From Marinicella marina (GTDB lineage: Bacteria > Pseudomonadota > Gammaproteobacteria > Xanthomonadales > Marinicellaceae): a DNA stretch of 64,000 nt. Positions 19,565-25,910 of the stretch are shown here, piece by piece. Positions within the stretch are counted from its first letter, which is position 1; each line of letters begins with the position of its first letter. The stretch lies in assembly GCF_030065545.1 (NCBI RefSeq), contig NZ_JASJNC010000010.1, positions 62,001 to 126,000 of the forward strand. Reading direction: 5' to 3'. The notes beneath the pieces were generated by a model, which saw nothing but the letters and a program-made list of their open reading frames with translations, made no database searches and was not told the origin of the DNA. The translations under genes were made by a program, and so were the position numbers.

Positions 19565-20110
19565 ATGCTAAATCTGCGAGTATTATTTTTAGCCGTTGTA
19601 CTGGCTGGCTTTAGTGTTGAAGCCATTGAAAAGGGAAATCAATTGAACCAAGAGCATTATATTCCACCTAAAATGCCTGAATACCCTAAGTCATATGATG
19701 ATGTAATGAGCACTTTGGCTCCTCATTATAAGGCACAGCAACCATTAGATTACTTCTTTGAACTCTATATCATTAGCGTGTTGGAAAAATTGCCAAATGA
19801 AACTGAAGTTGCCCTTCAAGAGTTTAACTTGAAACACCCAAGCTTTTTCGAATCAACTAATGGAGATTGGAGGCTTTACGTTAAACAGCAACTTCACTTA
19901 TCAGATACAATTGAAGTGGCAATTTGGGATCTATGGATTCGTAATTCCGCCAATGCTAAAAATAACGGCTGGGAGTACCACCCTTGGCATTTTGCTCAGA
20001 ATTTTCTTGATAACTATTTCGCTGAAGGTAGCAAAATAGATATCTGGGAAGGTAATTCGTTCGAGATAGCAAAACAAAGAATTGCCAAGTTCCGTGAAAA
20101 TGGTAACTAA
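19565..20110 (+). CDS. Cassette 3: secreted hypothetical protein (181 aa)
   Basis: Cassette 3 (19545-20198) encodes a protein with an N-terminal signal peptide (hydrophobic LFLAVVLAGF, likely cleavage after SVEA) and a mature helical, Trp/Tyr-rich domain (WRLYVKQQLHLSD, VAIWDLWIRNS, NNGWEYHPWHFAQNFLDNYF). It is probably periplasmic. The start is ATG 19565 after an AAAGGA box; the frame extends further upstream into attC2. I do not recognise the family. Confidence 0.8.
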   Translation: MLNLRVLFLAVVLAGFSVEAIEKGNQLNQEHYIPPKMPEYPKSYDDVMSTLAPHYKAQQPLDYFFELYIISVLEKLPNETEVALQEFNLKHPSFFESTNGDWRLYVKQQLHLSDTIEVAIWDLWIRNSANAKNNGWEYHPWHFAQNFLDNYFAEGSKIDIWEGNSFEIAKQRIAKFRENGN

Positions 20111-20204
20111 CAAGTTACTCAAAAGGACGCAAAACGCTTGGCTTGCGCTCCTTCGTCGCTAATTTTAGCCAAGCATTTATGCGCCCATTAGTAAGGCGTT
20201 AGGC
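20105..20204 (+). repeat. attC3 recombination site
   Basis: R'' AACTAAC (20105-20111) is the exact reverse complement of left-edge core GTTAGTT. R' is GTTAGGC (20198-20204). Total 100 bp. The stem CGCTTGGCT.../AGCCAAGC with CCTTCGTC in the loop closely resembles attC6. Confidence 0.9.
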
Positions 20205-20213
20205 ATCAAGAAC

Positions 20214-20576
20214 ATGCAGACACGTAGCTTTAGACTTCCTTTTTCTGTTGCTGATACCGAAGAAGGTCCAATTATCAAATGGGACAAGTATTCCTTATTG
20301 GTTCAATTTAAGTCATTTGAAAATCGGGCTTGTGAAATTGTTTTCTCCGAGGTATCTCATTTTGAGTTCTTAGTGGAAGACGAACTAGATTCGAAGATTT
20401 TCCAATATGATGGGGCGATAGAAATTATAGATTCTCAAACAATCAATAATCTCGTATCTATTGGAGAAATTAGCAAAGAGGAAATCTCTAGCTTTCATCA
20501 TGTGGTAATTGGCTTCAATGAAATAGGTTCATATTTAAGTGTCGTTTTTAAAGGGTATGCAACTAAACATGCCTAA
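20214..20576 (+). CDS. Cassette 4: hypothetical protein (120 aa)
   Basis: Cassette 4 (20199-20681) encodes a soluble, acidic, beta-rich protein (MQTRSFRLPFSVADTEEG..., then IIKWDKYSLLVQF). No signal peptide or transmembrane span is present. The 9-nt gap from R' to the ATG contains only a weak AAG-type ribosome-binding site. The family is unrecognised; the predicted compact beta fold is typical of small cassette-encoded proteins of unknown role. Confidence 0.75.
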   Translation: MQTRSFRLPFSVADTEEGPIIKWDKYSLLVQFKSFENRACEIVFSEVSHFEFLVEDELDSKIFQYDGAIEIIDSQTINNLVSIGEISKEEISSFHHVVIGFNEIGSYLSVVFKGYATKHA

Positions 20577-20687
20577 CAAGTTTGTCCAGTTGACGTTTTG
20601 GTCTTCACTCCTTTTTGTGCATGACCTTCGGCCACTTTTGCACAAAAATCCGCTACAACCAAAACGCGGCTGACAAAGGCGTTATAA
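20571..20687 (+). repeat. attC4 recombination site
   Basis: R'' GCCTAAC (20571-20577) is the exact reverse complement of left-edge core GTTAGGC. R' is GTTATAA (20681-20687). Total 117 bp, with internal arms GACGTTTTGG...CCAAAACG and TTTGTGC...GCACAAA. Confidence 0.9.
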
Positions 20688-20700
20688 CTAAAAAGAAATA

Positions 20701-21174
20701 ATGAAAATTTTACCTGGTAATGGAATTGGAAATGTACAATTTGGAATGCTAGAAAAGGAAATCATATCCAGTCTAGGCAAACCTGATCGAGTTGATGAAA
20801 GTGAATACGTTGAAGGTACAGGGGACTGGAATAGAGAGCTGTGGTATACGAACAGAAATCTAACATTCACATTTAACAAAGATGACAATTGGCGCTTAGG
20901 CACTATCACAATCATGGGAAGTGGTCATACATTATTTAATAAAAACTTATTTGGTGTAGAAATAGACGAAATCAAAAAGATTATAACGAAGCATACAAAT
21001 GAAATTGCAAGATTTGAAGATTGGTCATCAGAGGAAATTCCAGAGCATGAATTATTAATGTATGACACAATTGGTATCATGTTTTGGTTTGATTATAAAA
21101 AATTATCCCAAATGCAATGCAGTTATCTCTTTGAATCTGACAATGAAACAATTTTATGGCCAAACAAGTTATAA
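20701..21174 (+). CDS. Cassette 5: hypothetical protein (157 aa)
   Basis: Cassette 5 (20682-21255) encodes a soluble protein starting MKILPGNGIGNVQFGMLEKEIISSLGKPD. The N-terminal IGxxxFGMxxxEIxxxLGxP pattern resembles short BamE/SmpA-like or SMI1-type folds seen in proteins of unknown function. The C-terminus is Tyr/Trp-rich. No signal peptide is present. The start follows a weak AAAAGAAA stretch. Function not assigned. Confidence 0.78.
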   Translation: MKILPGNGIGNVQFGMLEKEIISSLGKPDRVDESEYVEGTGDWNRELWYTNRNLTFTFNKDDNWRLGTITIMGSGHTLFNKNLFGVEIDEIKKIITKHTNEIARFEDWSSEEIPEHELLMYDTIGIMFWFDYKKLSQMQCSYLFESDNETILWPNKL

Positions 21175-21261
21175 CAAGTCGTTCAAGCCGTGCGTGCAAA
21201 AAGCATGCACACACTGGGACCAAGCAAACAGCTTGCTTGGCCCCTTAACTCGGCGTTAGGC
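21169..21261 (+). repeat. attC5 recombination site
   Basis: R'' TTATAAC (21169-21175) is the exact reverse complement of left-edge core GTTATAA. R' is GTTAGGC (21255-21261). At 93 bp it is the shortest of the six; internal arms include GTGCGTGCA...TGCACACAC and CCAAGCAA...TTGCTTGG. Confidence 0.9.
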
Positions 21262-21298
21262 GAACCTCTAATCTAGGTGTATTTAAAGGAATTGATAA

Positions 21299-21889
21299 TT
21301 GGTAGAATCATTTATTGTATTAATCACAACTACGGCACTCTTACTTGGCTCACCCGGACCAGCACCATTGGCGTTAGCGGCCACTGGGGCGACATTCGGC
21401 GTTAAAAAAGGTATTCCATTTTTAGCTGGTATATTAGTTGGACTTAGTGTCGCAATTGTTGGTGCTACCGCTGGATTGGCTGCGTTGTTTTCTCAGTTTC
21501 CAAGTTTTCGCGTTACATGCCAAGTCGTTGGCGGGGCATACATTTTATATATCGCATTTAAAATCGCTTCTACGCCTGTAGTTAACTCTCATAAAGCTCA
21601 ATCTGCTCCAAACTTTAAAGATGGCTTTATTCTTAATTTACTAAATCCAAAAGCTTACGCGGCATTTTTAGCTATTTTTTCCCAGTTCTTGTTACCTTTC
21701 TCAGATACGACTATTGGTTACATTGTAACTGGCTTAACTTGTCTTATTGTGGCTACTTTAGTTGATACTGTCTGGTTAATGTTTGGTGGTCTACTACGAC
21801 CCATATTCTCCAATCCTAAACAAGCAAGAGCAATTCGCATAGTATTCGCCATTTTTATGGTAATAGCTGTAGTCTATGCATTGATGTAA
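21299..21889 (+). CDS. Cassette 6: LysE/RhtB family exporter
   Basis: Cassette 6 (21256-21986) encodes a 196-aa inner-membrane protein with about six transmembrane segments. The LysE-family signature is clear: LLGSPGPAPLALAATGATFGVKKGIPFLAGILVG near the N-terminus and the central FILNLLNPKAYAAFLAIFSQF. Members export amino acids or other small metabolites; the substrate cannot be read here. Initiation is at TTG 21299, 8 bp after AAAGGA, giving family-like VESFIVLITT. As last cassette it is furthest from Pc, so a local promoter would be needed for strong expression. Confidence 0.9.
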   Translation: MVESFIVLITTTALLLGSPGPAPLALAATGATFGVKKGIPFLAGILVGLSVAIVGATAGLAALFSQFPSFRVTCQVVGGAYILYIAFKIASTPVVNSHKAQSAPNFKDGFILNLLNPKAYAAFLAIFSQFLLPFSDTTIGYIVTGLTCLIVATLVDTVWLMFGGLLRPIFSNPKQARAIRIVFAIFMVIAVVYALM

Positions 21890-21893
21890 ATTC

Positions 21894-21992
21894 GCCTAAC
21901 AAGCAATTAAACAGGGACAAATTACGCTTGGCTTTGTTCCTTCGTCACAATTATAGCCAAGCAACAATTTGCCCGTTAGTCGGGCGTTAAAG
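21894..21992 (+). repeat. attC6, terminal attC of the array
   Basis: R'' GCCTAAC (21894-21900) is the exact reverse complement of left-edge core GTTAGGC. R' reads GTTAAAG (21986-21992), and no matching CTTTAAC follows, so the array ends here. Total 99 bp. It shares the CGCTTGGCT, CCTTCGTC and TAGCCAAGCA segments with attC3. Confidence 0.9.
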
Positions 21993-22016
21993 TAAATATA
22001 TAAAGGTTGCTTAATT

Positions 22017-24245
22017 TCACCGCTTCCAAGCATAACTGAACTTAACGAACACATTTTTATCGGTTTTGACGAAAGATTCGATGTCGTCGAATTCGGTGCC
22101 GGCATCGGAATAACCGACGAACAGCAGGGTTCTGGGGTTGACCTTGTAGGAGTAAATCAGTTGGGTAGAGAGGTTTTCGCTGTTTTTATTGAAGTCATCG
22201 GGTTCGTTATACAGGCTTAAATCGCGGTTCACATCGGTGTGGATGAGGGCCAGGCGCAGCCTTTGTCTGAGGTTAAACTGGTAGGACAATCTGATGTCGT
22301 ATTGGTTGGCGGTGAAAATGTGGTCGCCATCAATCGATAGGTTATTATAGACGTAGGATACGCGGTAGTTGAAATGACGGCCAAAGTTGCCACCAAAATG
22401 ATAGTCAATGCGTTTTGAGTCGGCCAAGCGGCTGTTGGCAAAATCCACCGCATGACCGCGGTTCAAATGCAAACCAAAGTCATAACCGCTGACGGGCTTC
22501 ATGTGCAGGTTGGCGTATTGAAAGTTTTCTCTGAACAGTTGGTCGTCCCAGAAGCGGTCGCGCACGCCCAAGCCTGACCTGATGTTGGTTTGTAAGGGCA
22601 GGTCAATACTGATTCTGCCTTCAAACTCCTTTTCAAGCACTTGGTCGTTCTGGTCATGGGTGATGTCCCAATCTGAGTAGATGTCTATTTGGTTCCATGT
22701 GGTGTCACTGGTGCCGATCCATTGATAGCCACCGCCAATCACCGAGCGCTTGATGCCGACTTGACTGATGAAGCCACTGTCAGCGCGAAAGCCATCGTCT
22801 TTGTTCTCATGAAAGGCGTTGAGGCGCCAGTTGCGACCGTTGTGGTTGTATTGGGCCAGGTAATATTGGCCAGTGAACGATTCATCGGGCTGGTCGTTCG
22901 ATTCACTGATTTCATCAGGGTATTCAGTCTCAGAGCGGGCGAATTGGACCCGAAATGAATCTTTGGGTGTGAGGCGGTAATTAACATCAGCTGATGCCAC
23001 GGTGTTGCTGTAAGTTTGGTTGTTTTGGCCGCCTTCACGACTGGTGATGGTGGCGCCAAAGGTGGAAGCATGTTCACCAAAATCGCGGCGGTATCGGCCG
23101 ACTAAGTTATTTGATTCGGTCATTAAAGTGGTGAAACCAGAGCCTAGGGTACCAGGTATGAGTAGGTTGGTGATGGTGTCTTTGGCGTAATAAAAGCCGT
23201 AGGCATTGGCATCGTATTTACCCACCAAGCGCACCCCATAATCTGGGTCAGCTATGTTTCTGGTGTAGACCAAGTTCATATTCGAATCGAAATAATCTGA
23301 ATTTTCTAAAAAGAAGGAACGGCGCTCAGGAAAGAACAGGGCGAAGTTGTTATTCACATTCAATTGCGCTGAATCGGCCTCTACTTGGGAGAAGTCAGGG
23401 TTGAGTGTGGCGTTGAGTGTGAGGTTTGAGTTGATGCCCCAGTTGACATCCAAGCCGGCCTCAAAGTCGGTGTCACTGGGGCCATAGTCGGTTTCTGTGA
23501 CTTCGCGGCTTTGAGATGACAGTCCGGTCAGCGTTGGGGTGATTTCAAGATCCAGGCCACGATCGGCGTTGTGAAAGCCGCTGTATTTTGGGGTTTGGCA
23601 GAGGAAGCAGTTGTTGTTGCGGTCATTGGGTACTGAACGGTACTGTCGGCGAACATCTCTGGGGTGGGTTCTTTGCACGTAAATGCCCCAAGTCTTTTCA
23701 CCCTGTAAATCGGGCATTTGTAATTCGTTATAGGGGATGTCCATTTCTACCACATAACCGAACTCAGTGATCTTACCGGCCGAGTCCCAGATCGCATCCC
23801 ATGATGAGTCCTCAGAGTTATCAGTTAAAATCAGGTCCATTTGAACACCCAAAGGATTAACGAAAAATTCCAGCGCGCGACGTTCGTCGTTATAGGTGTC
23901 CAAAATCACACCCACAAAATCATCATCAAAGGCCGAGTCACGATCGCGCAAGAACGCCCTGATTTTTTCAGGTTCAGGTTCTTCCGCCCTGAAGCCAACC
24001 AATAAGCTGTCGCCGCGATCAATCAAATAGGCTTCGGTTTTGACCATGGCGGGGATGTTTTCAGCCGGCGAGGCTTCTATGGTCAGCGGAATGATGAGGG
24101 CTTGTTGCCATTCGGGTTCGTCTAACTTGCCATCAATTTGGAAGGTGGCATCAATAACAGGTATTTTTTGTGGGTCGATGCGGGTGTCAATGGTTTGTGC
24201 CATTGCATGGAATGATATGAATGTGAGCCCCAAAAATCTAAGCAT
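22017..24245 (-). CDS. DUF5916 outer-membrane protein with CBM9-like N-terminus
   Basis: The 742-aa exported protein has a short signal peptide (cleavage near AMA-QTIDT). An N-terminal CBM9-like domain (IDGKLDEPEWQQA, VGFRAEEPEPEKIRAFLRDRD, DDFVGVILDTYND) is followed by a long DUF5916 region of alternating beta strands (YVQRTHPRDVRRQYRSV, FFPERRSFFLEN), consistent with an outer-membrane barrel. The strand-rich C-terminus ends FVKFSYAWKR. The family is common in marine gammaproteobacteria and Bacteroidota, and its substrate is unknown. Its stop lies 24 bp from the integron's last R' core. Confidence 0.85.
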   Translation of the reverse strand: MLRFLGLTFISFHAMAQTIDTRIDPQKIPVIDATFQIDGKLDEPEWQQALIIPLTIEASPAENIPAMVKTEAYLIDRGDSLLVGFRAEEPEPEKIRAFLRDRDSAFDDDFVGVILDTYNDERRALEFFVNPLGVQMDLILTDNSEDSSWDAIWDSAGKITEFGYVVEMDIPYNELQMPDLQGEKTWGIYVQRTHPRDVRRQYRSVPNDRNNNCFLCQTPKYSGFHNADRGLDLEITPTLTGLSSQSREVTETDYGPSDTDFEAGLDVNWGINSNLTLNATLNPDFSQVEADSAQLNVNNNFALFFPERRSFFLENSDYFDSNMNLVYTRNIADPDYGVRLVGKYDANAYGFYYAKDTITNLLIPGTLGSGFTTLMTESNNLVGRYRRDFGEHASTFGATITSREGGQNNQTYSNTVASADVNYRLTPKDSFRVQFARSETEYPDEISESNDQPDESFTGQYYLAQYNHNGRNWRLNAFHENKDDGFRADSGFISQVGIKRSVIGGGYQWIGTSDTTWNQIDIYSDWDITHDQNDQVLEKEFEGRISIDLPLQTNIRSGLGVRDRFWDDQLFRENFQYANLHMKPVSGYDFGLHLNRGHAVDFANSRLADSKRIDYHFGGNFGRHFNYRVSYVYNNLSIDGDHIFTANQYDIRLSYQFNLRQRLRLALIHTDVNRDLSLYNEPDDFNKNSENLSTQLIYSYKVNPRTLLFVGYSDAGTEFDDIESFVKTDKNVFVKFSYAWKR

Positions 24246-24399
24246 TTTCTACGAAGTGTGTCCTAAGCGCATGGCATTGTAAGTTATAGGGATAAACGCA
24301 TCCTATCCCCCAAAGGTAACGGATTATTTTAGGCGTTTTTGTAGTTGGCTATTTGGGGTGGGTATTTGTTGAAGTTTTATGGTTTTCTCATAAGCAGTA

Positions 24400-24432
24400 A
24401 TCAGGAAGGTTCATGTCCGAGACCTTCCTGAT
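24400..24432. other. Strong 11-bp hairpin between two minus-strand genes
   Basis: ATCAGGAAGGT (24400-24410) pairs perfectly with ACCTTCCTGAT (24422-24432), loop 11 nt. It lies in the 201-bp gap downstream of the dienelactone hydrolase and upstream of the DUF5916 gene. No T-run follows on either strand, so it may be an mRNA-stabilising or Rho-assisted structure. Nothing else was recognised in this gap. Confidence 0.5.
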
Positions 24433-24446
24433 ACCATTCTTTGGTT

Positions 24447-25349
24447 TCAGCTGAGTTTATCTTTGAAAAAAGCCAAGGTGCGTTGCCATGACAATTCGGC
24501 ATTCTCCTCATCATAACGCCCTGTTGAGTCATTGTGGAAACCGTGGTGCGCGCCCGCATACATGTGCATTTGGTAGTCGACCTTATTGGCTTTCAAATCT
24601 GCTTCGTATTCGGGCCATGAGGCATTAACGCGTTCATCCAATTCGCCCAATTGAATCATTAAAGGGGCTTTGATGTTGCTGCGCAGCTCTTTACTGGCTG
24701 GCGTGCCATAGTAGGGTACACCTGCAGCTAATAAGTCACTGTCCACAGCGGCCAAATAATTGACAATGTAACCACCAAAACAGAACCCCACAGCGCCCAA
24801 TTTACCGTTGCTGAGTTTGTGTGCTTTCAAGAAATTGGCTGCGGCTACAAAATCATTCTGGATCTTGCCGCGATCCATACTTCGTTGCATGGTTCTGCCT
24901 TCATCATCATTACCGGGGTAACCGCCCAAAGGAAACAGCGCATCCGGTGCGAAGGCCACAAAGCCCGCCTTGGCCAGGCGTCTGGCCACGTCTTTGACGT
25001 AAGGATTCAAGCCGCGGTTTTCATGGATCACCAGCACCACAGGGTAATTGGCTTTCTCAGTGGTTGGCTTGACCAAATAGCCTTGGCCTTTGCCATGGCC
25101 GTCAGGTGAATCAAAAGTTTCATAAGTGGCAAGGATGTCATCATCATTGAAAGAGACTTGTTCGGCCAGTGCATAATTAGGTATCAAGGCCGAGGTCAGA
25201 AAGGTCATGGAATAGCCGAGTGCTGCCAATGTGCCTAATTTGTTCATGAACGTCCTGCGATCCATGCCGCCATGGGCATATTCGTCATACCAGTCAAAGG
25301 CTTCTTGTGGGATGTGATGATGTTGGTTTTTTTCTTCTGTCATTTTCAT
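24447..25349 (-). CDS. Dienelactone hydrolase family protein, Tat-exported
   Basis: The 300-aa alpha/beta-hydrolase has a Tat-like leader (DRRTFMNKLGTLAALGYSMTF, then a hydrophobic stretch ending near ALAEQ). The catalytic triad is Cys in GAVGFCFGGY, Asp in GELDERV and His in AGAHHGFHN, the dienelactone hydrolase pattern. The Tat leader implies periplasmic localisation, unlike the classical cytoplasmic ClcD. The 5' end has an upstream ATG (MKMTEEKNQHHH), so roughly 28 residues precede the twin Arg. The substrate is unknown, probably an ester or lactone. Confidence 0.88.
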   Translation of the reverse strand: MKMTEEKNQHHHIPQEAFDWYDEYAHGGMDRRTFMNKLGTLAALGYSMTFLTSALIPNYALAEQVSFNDDDILATYETFDSPDGHGKGQGYLVKPTTEKANYPVVLVIHENRGLNPYVKDVARRLAKAGFVAFAPDALFPLGGYPGNDDEGRTMQRSMDRGKIQNDFVAAANFLKAHKLSNGKLGAVGFCFGGYIVNYLAAVDSDLLAAGVPYYGTPASKELRSNIKAPLMIQLGELDERVNASWPEYEADLKANKVDYQMHMYAGAHHGFHNDSTGRYDEENAELSWQRTLAFFKDKLS

Positions 25350-25478
25350 TGTTTATCCTGTTGTACTGATTATCAAAGCGATATTACAACAGGCGATGTC
25401 AACGAAAAATGTAAATGTTGGAATTAATATTAATGTCAGAATGAATGGTGTTGTGACAGGCTGTAAGAGGTAGAGGTG

Positions 25479-25793
25479 TTAAGGGCAGTCATCACTGCAA
25501 TACAACTCATGCAACAGGTGAATGATTTGGACGGCTTTGCTGTCGGTCAATGAATAGTACATGGTTTGGGCGTCGCGCCGTACTTTAACCAGTTCAGCTT
25601 TTCTTAATTGGGCCAAATGTTGAGACAATGCTGATTGGCTCAATTGTGGCAGGGTTTCATTGAGTTGAGATACCGACATTTCCTTGTCATGAATCAAACA
25701 CAGTATCAACAACCTCTGTTGGTTAGAAATTAACTTCAACAGCTCAGATGCTGAGCCGGAATGAGCCATCATTTCATCAATTGATAGTTGCAT
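25479..25793 (-). CDS. ArsR/SmtB family repressor
   Basis: The 104-aa winged-helix protein has ISNQQRLLILCLI, then the recognition helix LSQSALSQHLAQLRKAELVKVRRDAQTMYYSL. Cysteines occur at the alpha-3 region (LCLIHD) and the C-terminus (YCSDDCP), reminiscent of thiol-responsive ArsR proteins such as BigR/YgaV or SqrR; this is a suggestion only. It is divergent from the RND operon, with a candidate operator between them at 25857-25874. Confidence 0.9.
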   Translation of the reverse strand: MQLSIDEMMAHSGSASELLKLISNQQRLLILCLIHDKEMSVSQLNETLPQLSQSALSQHLAQLRKAELVKVRRDAQTMYYSLTDSKAVQIIHLLHELYCSDDCP

Positions 25794-25856
25794 TTGTCCT
25801 TACTGGGTTCATAAAGGCAGGTATTTTGCACCAATTGGCTTGAATAAACAACTTTT

Positions 25857-25874
25857 AAATATTAGAAAATACTT
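25857..25874. promoter_or_regulatory. Candidate ArsR operator
   Basis: AAATATT (25857-25863) and AATACTT (25868-25874) form an imperfect inverted repeat with a 4-bp centre (6 of 7 positions match). It lies between the arsR-type gene and the divergent RND gene, 37 bp before the latter's start. AT-rich TATT-N4-AATA palindromes are typical ArsR-family sites. Confidence 0.4.
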
Positions 25875-25897
25875 ATATACAATGCCAGTGATTCATT

Positions 25898-25903
25898 TAT
25901 AAT
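25898..25903 (+). promoter_or_regulatory. TATAAT box immediately before the RND gene
   Basis: A consensus -10 hexamer lies only 7 bp upstream of ATG 25911, which would place the transcript start at or beside the start codon. No Shine-Dalgarno is visible in the same gap. No good -35 was found, so the call is tentative. Confidence 0.3.
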
Positions 25904-25910
25904 AGCGACC

